Assembly (NCBI RefSeq): GCF_008630915.1
Contig: NZ_CP043909.1
Location: forward strand, 2,790,001-2,854,000
DNA: 64,000 bases
Direction of reading: 5' to 3'
From: Acinetobacter suaedae
Lineage (GTDB): Bacteria; Pseudomonadota; Gammaproteobacteria; Pseudomonadales; Moraxellaceae
The number at the start of each line of letters is the position of its first letter. Position 1 is the stretch's first letter. The position numbers and the translations under genes are program-made. Shown here piece after piece: positions 1 through 9,202 of the stretch. The notes below the pieces were generated by a model, which saw nothing but the letters and a program-made list of their open reading frames with translations, was not told the DNA's origin and searched no databases.

Positions 1-764
1 ACAGGTGTTTGTTTACCTTGTAAGAACAATTCACGATCAAGTGGCTCATTCGCCATTTGAACTAACTCAAGCGACTCTTCAAAAGATGCCCAAGCCAATT
101 CACCGACTTTTTCACGAATATCGGCATGATCATAACCATCACGAACTTCTATATCGGTAATGGTTGAACCAAAACCAGCTTTATACATATAAAATTTATC
201 TTCAATCAGGTTATATACACCTGCAAAGTCACGTCCCATACCTAAAGGCCATGTGATCGGTACACAACGAATATTGAGGACATTCTCGATTTCATCAAGT
301 AATTCTAATGGCTCGCGAATTTCACGGTCCATCTTGTTCACAAATGAGATAATCGGTGTGTCACGCATACGACACACGTCCATCAATTTAATGGTTCGTT
401 CTTCGACACCTTTTGCACCATCGATCACCATTAAAGCAGAGTCAACCGCCGTCAAGGTACGATAGGTATCTTCCGAGAAGTCTTCATGTCCCGGTGTATC
501 CAATAAGTTGATAGTGTGCTTTTTATAAGGGAATTGCATAACCGACGTGGTGATAGAGATTCCACGTTCTTTTTCCATTTCCATCCAGTCTGAGGTTGCT
601 GCACGATCAGACTTACGGCTTTTTACCATACCCGCAACCTGAATTGCTTTCCCCCATAACAACAGTTTTTCTGTCATCGTTGTCTTACCCGCATCGGGGT
701 GGGAAATGATCGCAAATGTGCGTCGTTGGGCAACCTGTGCTGCCAATTCGTCTTTAAAACTCAT
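1..764 (-). CDS. prfC: Peptide chain release factor 3 (N-terminal part, cut by window edge)
   Basis: RF3 is a translational GTPase that removes RF1/RF2 from the ribosome after termination. The visible 254 residues begin [19 protein letters not shown] and hold the GTPase signatures in order: P-loop HPDAGKTT, switch [10 protein letters not shown], and G4 NKMD. The motif order and the spacing after the P-loop fit RF3 better than EF-G. The start codon is the complement of 762-764. The rest of the gene (about half, by family length) lies left of the window. The intergenic region 765-1022 separates it from a divergent gene. Confidence 0.95.
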   Translation of the reverse strand, partial: MSFKDELAAQVAQRRTFAIISHPDAGKTTMTEKLLLWGKAIQVAGMVKSRKSDRAATSDWMEMEKERGISITTSVMQFPYKKHTINLLDTPGHEDFSEDTYRTLTAVDSALMVIDGAKGVEERTIKLMDVCRMRDTPIISFVNKMDREIREPLELLDEIENVLNIRCVPITWPLGMGRDFAGVYNLIEDKFYMYKAGFGSTITDIEVRDGYDHADIREKVGELAWASFEESLELVQMANEPLDRELFLQGKQTP

Positions 765-1022
765 GAGAAAAATCTTCAATATATACGCAGTTCAGTACAT
801 ATCATTTTCTAATATGGACTAACTGAAAAAGTGAGAATTCGAAATTGGCGCAATTGTAGCAGATTTACAGAATATATTTATTGATTGTTGATAAGTCCTG
901 AGTTATCCACACTGATGCCTGAACATGTTTAAATGTAACAATCTAGATAAGCCGCTTTAGCTTCTTTCATGATTTCGCTACTATAAATTCAATAATTATC
1001 TCATCTGAGCAAGAGTCAAAAC

Positions 1023-1409
1023 ATGTCACAACAAGATTATGAAAATGGTTTAAAAGTTCGTACTGAAGTGATGGGTGAATCCTTTGTCAAACGTGCCCAA
1101 GACAATACTGTACCATTCACTCAACCCTTACAAGATTGGATTAATGAACATGCTTGGGGATCAACTTGGCAACGTGAAGATGTATTACCACGTAAATATC
1201 GCTCTTTGGTGACGATTGCTTTTTTAACAGCACTAAAAAGTCCAACCGAACTTAAAGGTCATATTCGTGGTGCATTGAATAACGGTGCAAGTATTGAAGA
1301 AATTCAGGAGGTATTACTCCACAGCCTTCCTTATTGCGGTGCACCAGCAACACAAGAAGCATTCCGCGCTGCACTTGAAGTGATCAATGAATATCAATCA
1401 GAATCATAA
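1023..1409 (+). CDS. Carboxymuconolactone decarboxylase family protein
   Basis: This 128-residue protein matches the CMD/AhpD-like fold. The segment ELKGHIRGALNNGAS followed by EIQEVLLHSLPYCGAP is the family core and resembles 4-carboxymuconolactone decarboxylase (PcaC), which acts in protocatechuate breakdown. No other aromatic-catabolism gene is next to it, so the PcaC reaction is only a guess. The helical core has one Cys in LPYCGAP rather than the CxxC of AhpD, which argues against a peroxidase-reductant role. It stands alone between prfC (divergent) and an unrecognised gene. Confidence 0.8.
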   Translation: MSQQDYENGLKVRTEVMGESFVKRAQDNTVPFTQPLQDWINEHAWGSTWQREDVLPRKYRSLVTIAFLTALKSPTELKGHIRGALNNGASIEEIQEVLLHSLPYCGAPATQEAFRAALEVINEYQSES

Positions 1410-1589
1410 ACTGATTGTCCTGATAGACAGGCTGAAACTCTAACTAAATTTCCTACAATATCAATCAAATAAAAATTTCAGATCATTAATACACTTTTTG
1501 CCATCTTCTTTACTCGATTGAATGACTAAGATGGCACAGATGATGAATGAGATCTTTTGAATTAAGTTTGAAGATAATGGAGTATTCAG

Positions 1590-3101
1590 TTGAGCAAAAA
1601 AATACAATCCAATCATGATGGCATACAGTTTCCCATACCGCCAGGAAGAAAAGTACCCAGCACAACTCAAACCGCAAAACAAATCCTAAAATCAGCATTG
1701 CAAAGTGTTGACTCACCTTATGTATCTAAACTAATCGCCGAAAAAAACTGGAGAAAAAACTACCCTGTTTATTTTCAAGAATTAGTCAAAAGAGGAATCG
1801 AATCTGTCGATCATCCTTTACGAATTGCTCAGAGTGGACTCGATGCAGCCAAAGCATCATTTAGTTTCAACCGTGCAGAGCAGAGTGATACCTTAACTCA
1901 TGCCATGACAAATATTAAATCCCAACCTTTTGAGCGTTTTATTATAAAAGGGACAGGTAGCCCAACCATTGAACCGTGGTTTATTCCTTATCATGGAAAA
2001 AAATTACAAGGTGATGCTCTTCTAAAACAAATTGATCTCTGGGAACAACAACAGATCATCGAACCAAGCCATGCTAAGGCATTACGCTTACTCAACCAAC
2101 ATCCTGAATGGTTTGATTTATCGAAAAGAACCATGGTGCTGTTTGGTGCAGGCTCAGAAGCTGGCCCTTTAAGTTGGTTAGCAAAATGGCGTGCCAATAT
2201 TGTTGCAATTGATTTACCAAACCCAGCGATTTGGGAAAAAATCACTAAAGTCGTTGAAAAAGGTAATGCCACTTTAATTGCACCTCAAATCTCTACAGCA
2301 AAGAATGAACAGCAACTTGGTGCCAATTTACTTACCCAAACACCGGAAATTGCTAACTGGTTAAATACTTTTACTGAAACTTTAGATTTGGCTGGCATTG
2401 CTTATTTAGATGGGGAAAAGCATGTTCGTGTTTCGATCGCAATGATCAGTATCATGGAGCAAGTCAGTCAGCAAAAGCCAGATAGCAGTATCATGTTTAT
2501 GCTCACGCCAACTGATATTTATGCAATTCCTAAGTCAGTCGTACAATCGGTTCAAGATAAGATTACACAACGCCCCATGCTGGAAAAGCTTCTGACAAAA
2601 TCCATTCATAACATCTCACTGACGAACTTTTTTAAACCTAACTCGAAACAATTCATCAAGTCTGATAACGGTCAACAGTATGGTATTTCTGACTGTATGG
2701 TGATCGAGCAAGGTCCAAACTACGCGCTCGCAAAACGATTACAACAGTGGTTTGCAATCTCTGCACGCGCACGTGGTCAAAAAACAGTGATTAATATTGC
2801 ACCATCAACAACAACTCATTCTGTTGTGAAAAATCCAATTTTAAAAGCCGCCTTTTCAGGTGCAGATTTATTTAAAGTCGAAACCTTTAGCCCTGAAACG
2901 ACCAATGCAATTATGGCTGCACTTTGGGTGCATGATTTAAATAATCCAGAAAGTGCGACCAACCCAGAAAAAGTATTGGAGCATCCATTTGAACTGATTA
3001 TGGAAAATGCTAATCATGGCGGTCTATGGCATGTTCCTTATTTAGCAAGAACGGCGCTGCCCTTTGCTGCGGCATATGGTTGGGTTAGAGAAAAGTTTTA
3101 A
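1590..3101 (+). CDS. Unrecognised 503-residue protein with a Rossmann-like glycine motif
   Basis: I do not recognise a named family. The start is TTG at 1590, supported by GGAG at 1579-1582 with a 7-base spacer. There is no signal peptide or membrane segment, so it should be cytoplasmic. Around residues 180-205 the protein reads MVLFGAGSEAGPLSWLAKW then a hydrophobic strand ending VAIDLPN, which looks like a beta-alpha-beta nucleotide-binding or methyltransferase-like unit (glycine loop, then an acidic residue at the next strand end). The C-terminal third has HDLNNPESATNPE and ends in ENANHGGLWHVPYLARTALPFAAAYGW. It is a single gene with its own noncoding flanks. Possible alternatives are an NAD(P)-dependent oxidoreductase or a SAM enzyme. 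Confidence 0.7.
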   Translation: MSKKIQSNHDGIQFPIPPGRKVPSTTQTAKQILKSALQSVDSPYVSKLIAEKNWRKNYPVYFQELVKRGIESVDHPLRIAQSGLDAAKASFSFNRAEQSDTLTHAMTNIKSQPFERFIIKGTGSPTIEPWFIPYHGKKLQGDALLKQIDLWEQQQIIEPSHAKALRLLNQHPEWFDLSKRTMVLFGAGSEAGPLSWLAKWRANIVAIDLPNPAIWEKITKVVEKGNATLIAPQISTAKNEQQLGANLLTQTPEIANWLNTFTETLDLAGIAYLDGEKHVRVSIAMISIMEQVSQQKPDSSIMFMLTPTDIYAIPKSVVQSVQDKITQRPMLEKLLTKSIHNISLTNFFKPNSKQFIKSDNGQQYGISDCMVIEQGPNYALAKRLQQWFAISARARGQKTVINIAPSTTTHSVVKNPILKAAFSGADLFKVETFSPETTNAIMAALWVHDLNNPESATNPEKVLEHPFELIMENANHGGLWHVPYLARTALPFAAAYGWVREKF

Positions 3102-3141
3102 GATCGATAAACATATACATTGATCGTCATGAAAAATTCAC

Positions 3142-3171
3142 TTGTAAATTTGCGTCATCGATTGCTAAAAT
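3142..3171 (+). promoter_or_regulatory. Candidate sigma-70 promoter with extended -10 for the structured leader
   Basis: TTGTAA at 3142-3147 and TGCTAAAAT at 3163-3171 (extended -10, TAAAAT at 3166-3171) are separated by 18 bases. Transcription would start near 3178, just upstream of the micro-ORF at 3201. Inferred from consensus only. Confidence 0.45.
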
Positions 3172-3200
3172 CCGCGCAATTCATTTTAAGGGGCTTCATT

Positions 3201-3248
3201 GTGAGTACTTGTTCTAGCGACAGTTGTAGTCGATCTATTTTCGTCTAG
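3201..3248 (+). CDS. Putative 15-residue Cys/Ser-rich leader peptide
   Basis: A GTG-started micro-ORF encodes MSTCSSDSCSRSIFV. It has a good ribosome binding site, AAGGGG at 3188-3193, 7 bases before the GTG. Two Cys codons (positions 4 and 9) and five Ser codons in 15 make it look like a regulatory leader peptide. Its TAG stop (3246-3248) touches the first base of a hairpin arm at 3248-3257, the geometry expected if ribosome position controls RNA folding. It is not a known leader that I can name. It could also be chance. Confidence 0.45.
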   Translation: MSTCSSDSCSRSIFV

Positions 3249-3330
3249 TATCCACAAAAAGCTCTTCTCTTAAGACCTTTCCTTGTGGATACAAGGTAAG
3301 GTCATCTATATCTTTCAGACCTCTGTTTTA
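3248..3330 (+). promoter_or_regulatory. Mutually exclusive hairpins (attenuator-like leader)
   Basis: Hairpin A pairs GTATCCACAA (3248-3257) with TTGTGGATAC (3283-3292), a perfect 10-bp stem. Hairpin B pairs GACCTTTCCTTG (3274-3285) with CAAGGTAAGGTC (3292-3303), 12 bp with one mismatch. Hairpin C pairs AGGTC (3299-3303) with GACCT (3318-3322) and is followed by CTGTTTTA. B uses bases needed by both A and C, so the RNA can fold as A+C or as B. This resembles a transcription attenuator or a translation-coupled switch for the gene at 3396. The U-tract after C is weak. Confidence 0.45.
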
Positions 3331-3395
3331 TCTATCCAAGATTTAATGAGATAACAAGCACTCACTTTCGCCCTCCAACAATAGGAGTGATGTGT

Positions 3396-4103
3396 ATGTT
3401 CAAATTAAAAAGTCAATTACTAAAACTCGTTCTCAGTGTCACTGCACTGTCGATAAGTATGCAGCTCTTTGCAGGGCGACCAATGCATGTAGATGATGCA
3501 TCAGTCGTCGATGCAAAAAGCTGCCAACTCGAAATATGGATGCAAAATCATGCCGATGATCGAGAGTACTGGAGTATTCCAGCTTGTAATTTTGGCTCTA
3601 ACTTCGAACTTGCTTTGGGTACGGGACGAACGGATACAGATCAAGCAGACCCGCAGAATTATGCAGTTCTACAAGCAAAGACATTACTAAAAGCATTAGA
3701 AACAAATAGTTGGGGAATAGGTTTAGTCACAGGCAGTCAGTTCAATGTGAATGATTCGACTGATCAGATTTGGTATACCTCTGTTCCAGTCAGCCTATCC
3801 ACTATGGATGATGCTTTTATTATGCATGCTAACCTTGGTTGGTCACATGAAAAACAAGATCATCGGAACTTTTTCACTTGGGGAGTCGGCAGCGAAACAC
3901 TGGTTACTCCACAACTCACACTCACGACCGAGCTATACGGTAATGATCACAAGGAATCATTCGTCCAAACAGGTTTTCGTTATATGCTGAGCAAGGATCG
4001 TATTCAACTTGATACAAGCTATGGAAAACAATTACAAAGAAGCAAGCAGAGTGATTTTTTCTCAATTGGACTCGTTTTATATCGTTCAGCCATGCTTCCA
4101 TGA
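3396..4103 (+). CDS. Exported protein, probable outer-membrane beta-barrel or beta-rich protein
   Basis: Function unknown. I place the start at ATG 3396 (AGGAG at 3383-3387, 8-base spacer) rather than at GTG 3387 or ATG 3390. The 235-residue product opens with a signal peptide (MFKLKSQLLKLVLSV...) likely cleaved after LFA. The mature part has two early Cys that could form a disulfide, then alternating hydrophobic/polar stretches such as ELALGTGRTD, WGIGLVTGSQFNV and ELYGNDHKESFVQTGFRYML, ending FFSIGLVLYRSAMLP. That pattern suits a small outer-membrane barrel. It is preceded by the unusual structured leader at 3201-3330. Confidence 0.65.
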   Translation: MFKLKSQLLKLVLSVTALSISMQLFAGRPMHVDDASVVDAKSCQLEIWMQNHADDREYWSIPACNFGSNFELALGTGRTDTDQADPQNYAVLQAKTLLKALETNSWGIGLVTGSQFNVNDSTDQIWYTSVPVSLSTMDDAFIMHANLGWSHEKQDHRNFFTWGVGSETLVTPQLTLTTELYGNDHKESFVQTGFRYMLSKDRIQLDTSYGKQLQRSKQSDFFSIGLVLYRSAMLP

Positions 4104-4333
4104 TTTATAAAATCGCCTTAGGAGCAGATCTCCCAGTTATTACGACAAGATAACCAATGAAAGAAATCTACTCCTAAAAACTTTATTCCACGCTCAGAGA
4201 GACTATTTTTTATTGCAAAATATCTTAAATTGATCATTTTGGAATATAAGTTAAGCAGATGAGTCACTGAGCTAATTTCTTTTTTCTTCTAATATGCGGC
4301 TATTCCATCGCAACCTTAGAGTTTTAGGTTCCA

Positions 4334-5479
4334 ATGACTCAATTGTCAAAAGTTAAACGTAATTTGCTTGGTTCTCAAGCTGCACAGAAAATACTCAACA
4401 GTCGCACAGGTCAACGTACACAACATGTATTTACAAACGCAGCAGATCGTATTTTAAGAGGACATCAACTGGTTTTATCTGGGAAAACACCATTTGATAT
4501 CATTTATCAACGTGAAATCATTAGCTTACGTCACTACACTGCACATTCGGATCAATCACCTAAACATCGTATTCCTCTTGTGATTGTTCCTCCATTGGCT
4601 GCGAATATGTTGATTTATGATTTATTTCCCCACCGCAGTCTGGTTCGTTATTTTCTCGCACAAGGCTTTGATGTCTATCTCATTGATTGGGGCAGCCCGA
4701 GTTTACGCCAAGCTAAATATAATCTCGGTACATATGTAAAAGTATTCATGCCGGACTTTATTGAAAAGGTTCGAGAACATAGTGGTCAACAACAACTTTC
4801 CCTTTATGGTTGGAGCCTAGGTGGTGCACTCTCTCTATGCTACACATCTCTATTCAAAGACAAGAATATCCAAAATCTACTGATCTTGGCATCTCCGATT
4901 AACACCCATAAATCAGGTTATATGGGCAAGTTTTATCAACGTCTTACTATCCCTGCAAAATGGATTCGCAATAATACCAACTTTCGTATTCGACAAATTC
5001 CAAGCCGTGTATTTCATATTCATGGTTGGCAAAATACGCTTGGTTTTAAACTCACTGATCCCATCGGAAACATCAGAAACTATTGGGAACTTTTAAAGAA
5101 TTTGAATGATCGTCAGTTTGTCATTAATCATGCAACCTCAAGTTCTTTTGTCGATAATATGTTGGCCTATCCTGGTGGGGTCATGCGCGATATCATCATA
5201 CGTTTCTGGATAGATAATGAATTATCAACAGGTCGAGTCCAATTTGGAGACCAAATTGCAGACCTAAAAGATATTGATTGCTCAGTACTGGCAATTGGTG
5301 GAGATACCGATATCATCGTGACCGCTGAAGCTGTTCGCCCACTCATGGATTTGATTAGCAGTAAAGATAAACAATTCAGAATCGTTGCTGGTGGGCATAT
5401 GGGATTAGTATCAGGTAATCAAGCACCACAAACCGTTTGGCCTGTGATACATCAATGGTTAGTTCAACGTTCTAACTAA
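4334..5479 (+). CDS. PhaC-like alpha/beta hydrolase with a serine nucleophile elbow
   Basis: The 381-residue protein resembles PHA synthase-type alpha/beta hydrolases: LVIVPPLAANMLIYDLFP near the front, then FLAQGFDVYLIDWGSP, then the nucleophile elbow YGWSLGG (about residues 158-164), a late acidic site GGDTDIIV and a C-terminal histidine in GGHMGLVSG. True PHA synthases have Cys in this elbow; here it is Ser, so polymerase activity is doubtful and an esterase, thioesterase or depolymerase-like activity is more likely. No phasin or other PHA genes are adjacent. It is monocistronic. Confidence 0.75.
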   Translation: MTQLSKVKRNLLGSQAAQKILNSRTGQRTQHVFTNAADRILRGHQLVLSGKTPFDIIYQREIISLRHYTAHSDQSPKHRIPLVIVPPLAANMLIYDLFPHRSLVRYFLAQGFDVYLIDWGSPSLRQAKYNLGTYVKVFMPDFIEKVREHSGQQQLSLYGWSLGGALSLCYTSLFKDKNIQNLLILASPINTHKSGYMGKFYQRLTIPAKWIRNNTNFRIRQIPSRVFHIHGWQNTLGFKLTDPIGNIRNYWELLKNLNDRQFVINHATSSSFVDNMLAYPGGVMRDIIIRFWIDNELSTGRVQFGDQIADLKDIDCSVLAIGGDTDIIVTAEAVRPLMDLISSKDKQFRIVAGGHMGLVSGNQAPQTVWPVIHQWLVQRSN

Positions 5480-5540
5480 ACAAAAACATGCGAGAGGTTG
5501 TAACTTCAACTAAGGGACAACCTTAATTAAGACTTTAACT

Positions 5541-7604
5541 CTAAGCGAAATTATGCTGATGATGTAATACTAAAGCTTCAATATTGACAGGTGTACCTAA
5601 TAGATAACCTTGCAACTGATGACAGCCTAATTTTGTTAAAATATCTGCTTGTTGTTGAGTCTCTACCCCTTCTGCAGTCACAGTTAAACCTAATTTTGTA
5701 GCAAGATGAATAATGCTTTCTAAAATTGCTTCTTCTTTTGAGTTTGGTTGTAAATCAATAATAAAACCACGATCGATTTTAAGTTCATCCACAGGTAAAT
5801 CTTTTAAATAAAGAAAACTCGAATACCCTGTTCCAAAATCATCAATCGCAATACGAATACCGAGTTGGCGTAAACGCTCCAGAGTTCGAATGCTGGAATC
5901 AATATGATGCATCGCTGTTGATTCTGTAATTTCTAAAATTAAATTATGTGGTTTGATCTGGTATTGTGCGATGAGTTGTTCCAGAACGCTAAATAACTTT
6001 TTATTTTCAAACTGTAGTGCAGATAAATTTACAGCTATCGGATAGAAAGGACTATTATTTTGCTCCCACTTTTGAATTTGTTGACATGCTTGTTCTAATG
6101 CCCAATACCCCATGGGAATAATCAATCCTGTTTTTTCAGCACCATCAATAAACATCTGTGGCGTCAATAACCCTAGACTTGGATGCTCCCAGCGAATTAA
6201 AGCTTCAACACCACAAACCTCATAATTTGCTGTAAATTTAGGTTGATAAAATAGAACAAATTGCTGCTCATCTACTGCTTTATATAAATCATTAATCAAT
6301 TTTGATTGACTACGAACATCTTGCTGATCAGACATAGCATTGAACATCGTATATGTATTTCGCCCCTGATCTTTGGAAATCAGCATAGCGATATCTGCAT
6401 TAATCAAAAGGTCTTGAATATTACGACCATGTTCTGGGTAGATTGCAATTCCAAGGCTAGCTGAAATATTAATATCCTTACCTGCAATCAAATAAGTTTC
6501 TTGAATATGATGCAGTATCTCATCTGCAAATTTCATTGCCTCAGTACTTTCCGTATTTTCAGAGATTAAAACAAATTCATCTCCTCCGATACGGAAAAGT
6601 CGCTGATTTGCATTCAGCTTCGATTTCAAACGATGAGCCATTTGAATCAAGAGCTGATCACCAATGTGATGACCAAATGCATCATTCACTGACTTAAAAC
6701 GATCCAAATCGATATAGAAAAAAGCGACTTTTTGATTGTGTAAATGATGAAGAGGGAAAATAACTTCAGCATAGTCGGTTAAAAACAAGCGGTTAGGAAG
6801 TTTAGTTAATGAGTCATGCAATGATTGTGTCGCAAGCTCTTTATTAATCAGCATAAGCTGCTGATTTCGTTGTTCCAAACGAGCCTCTAATACTGCGACT
6901 GCAAAGCCTGCAACAAAGACCAGACTAGCAATAAAAATAATCGTAAATAATAAAATACTCTGTTCAGTTTGTGCTGGCGAAGCAGTACTCATCAAACTTT
7001 CATTAAAGAAAGTTGCTGCCATACCCGTATAATGCATACCGACAATACTTAATGCCATAAGTAGTGCAACAATAGCTTTTAAAGTGACACGATGACGAAT
7101 AGCCGCTTTGTATTTGAAAATAAAAAAGAAGCTTAAACCAGAACCACTGATCGCAATCAAAATAGAACAAATAACTAATAAAGGGTCATAGTAGACTTGA
7201 TGATAATCAACTGTCAGTGCCATCATACCAGTATAGTGCATACCAGATATGCCTAACCCCATAAAAACAGCACCCAGAATTAAACGCGCTGCGGGTAGAG
7301 TTGGTCTCGATGTTAACCATACCGCAAAAATTGATGCAACAGCACCTATCAGATATGACAATATTGTCAATCCAATATCAAAATAATGACCTTCTGGCAA
7401 ATGACTCGCCAGCATCCCCACAAAATGCATTGACCATATCGCTAACCCCAAGATTAAACCACTTGCGATTAAAATGCTTTTTTCGAACTTTTTATAAGCC
7501 GCTTTAAAAACAAGTTCTTCCATTGAAACTGCAGCGTAACATGTGACAACTGCAACCAGAATGGAAACGATGACCAATGTGTTATCGTAATCAACGTGTA
7601 CCAT
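5541..7604 (-). CDS. MHYT sensor with GGDEF and EAL domains (cyclic-di-GMP turnover)
   Basis: This membrane protein of 687 residues has seven hydrophobic segments (residues about 8-240) carrying three MHYT-type motifs: WSMHFVGM (58-), GMHYTGMM (121-) and GMHYTGMA (189-). MHYT domains are thought to bind metal and sense small ligands such as O2 or NO. The GGDEF motif (340-344) is intact, as are EAL (467-469) and the DDFGTGYSS loop, so both diguanylate cyclase and phosphodiesterase activity are possible. There is no RxxD inhibitory site in the residues before GGDEF. It is monocistronic, and its upstream region (7605-7930) is AT-rich with no clear operator. Confidence 0.93.
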   Translation of the reverse strand: MVHVDYDNTLVIVSILVAVVTCYAAVSMEELVFKAAYKKFEKSILIASGLILGLAIWSMHFVGMLASHLPEGHYFDIGLTILSYLIGAVASIFAVWLTSRPTLPAARLILGAVFMGLGISGMHYTGMMALTVDYHQVYYDPLLVICSILIAISGSGLSFFFIFKYKAAIRHRVTLKAIVALLMALSIVGMHYTGMAATFFNESLMSTASPAQTEQSILLFTIIFIASLVFVAGFAVAVLEARLEQRNQQLMLINKELATQSLHDSLTKLPNRLFLTDYAEVIFPLHHLHNQKVAFFYIDLDRFKSVNDAFGHHIGDQLLIQMAHRLKSKLNANQRLFRIGGDEFVLISENTESTEAMKFADEILHHIQETYLIAGKDINISASLGIAIYPEHGRNIQDLLINADIAMLISKDQGRNTYTMFNAMSDQQDVRSQSKLINDLYKAVDEQQFVLFYQPKFTANYEVCGVEALIRWEHPSLGLLTPQMFIDGAEKTGLIIPMGYWALEQACQQIQKWEQNNSPFYPIAVNLSALQFENKKLFSVLEQLIAQYQIKPHNLILEITESTAMHHIDSSIRTLERLRQLGIRIAIDDFGTGYSSFLYLKDLPVDELKIDRGFIIDLQPNSKEEAILESIIHLATKLGLTVTAEGVETQQQADILTKLGCHQLQGYLLGTPVNIEALVLHHQHNFA

Positions 7605-7931
7605 AAAGGACTTCCATGATTATTCAGTACTTTTTTTTATTTACAGAGCAATATGCTCAAAAACCAGAACGATCCTTCACACCCCAAAAAGCAATGAAAT
7701 ACAATTCATAAACTTTTTGTAACAATAACATCATCTAGCATAAGGTCAAGTCTTTTTCACTTTATAAATCAATAGAATATAAACATAGAATTATTTCACC
7801 CCAATGAAAATTCGCTTTCATCAATTCTATTTTTACAAACAGACTCATCTATACTAAATTCTTAATCGCTCTCTTCCTTATTGCAATCTATTTAAATTGC
7901 ACAATTCCCCAGAACTATGCAAGCTTTTTTG

Positions 7932-7970
7932 TCTTAATCAACGATTTTGTTTACTTGAGTCCAAGGTACG
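7932..7970 (-). pseudogene. Remnant of an ilvC 3' end
   Basis: The 35 bases 7932-7966 match 8091-8125, the last codons of the intact ilvC, at 31 positions. Read on the minus strand the remnant gives PWTQVNKIVD followed by stop, against [14 protein letters not shown] in intact IlvC. It lies 110-150 bases beyond the real ilvC stop and is followed by its own hairpin at 7971-8003. It looks like the tail of a decayed tandem copy, or of a copied segment. Confidence 0.7.
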
Positions 7971-8003
7971 AAAAAAGCTGAAAGCACTGCTTTCATCTTT
8001 TTT
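7971..8003. terminator. Bidirectional terminator-like hairpin
   Basis: TGAAAGC (7979-7985) pairs with GCTTTCA (7989-7995) around ACT, and the stem is flanked by six A on the left and a T-run on the right, so it could terminate transcription on either strand. It lies between the ilvC remnant and the terminator of intact ilvC. Confidence 0.6.
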
Positions 8004-8024
8004 GAGGCACGTAACAATAAACAT

Positions 8025-8050
8025 AAAAAACCCACTCAAATAGAGTGGGT
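8025..8050 (-). terminator. Rho-independent terminator of ilvC
   Basis: ACCCACTC (8030-8037) pairs with GAGTGGGT (8043-8050). On the minus strand the stem is followed by six U (complement of 8025-8030). It sits 30 bases after the ilvC stop codon. Confidence 0.85.
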
Positions 8051-8080
8051 CTTCGCATTCAAATCAATTGATTCGAGAAA

Positions 8081-9109
<1,029 letters not shown>

Positions 9110-9158
9110 CTAAAATTTTTGTCATTTCCCTTGTTATACAAGGCCAGATTTGGTCGCC

Positions 9159-9191
9159 CCCAATTTTGGCATTGCTTCAACCAAAATTGGG
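9159..9191 (-). repeat. Inverted repeat between ilvH and ilvC
   Basis: CCCAATTTTGG (9159-9169) and CCAAAATTGGG (9181-9191) form a perfect 11-bp stem with an 11-base loop. There is no U-tract on the minus strand, so it is unlikely to be a full terminator. It could be an mRNA-stabilising hairpin, a processing site or a protein site that sets ilvC expression apart from ilvIH. Confidence 0.6.
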
Positions 9192-9202
9192 AGAAATATA
9201 TA

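Noticed and set aside
1461-1716. Reverse-strand frames over the start of the 503-residue gene.
   Set aside because: No ribosome binding site and they overlap the better-supported forward gene.
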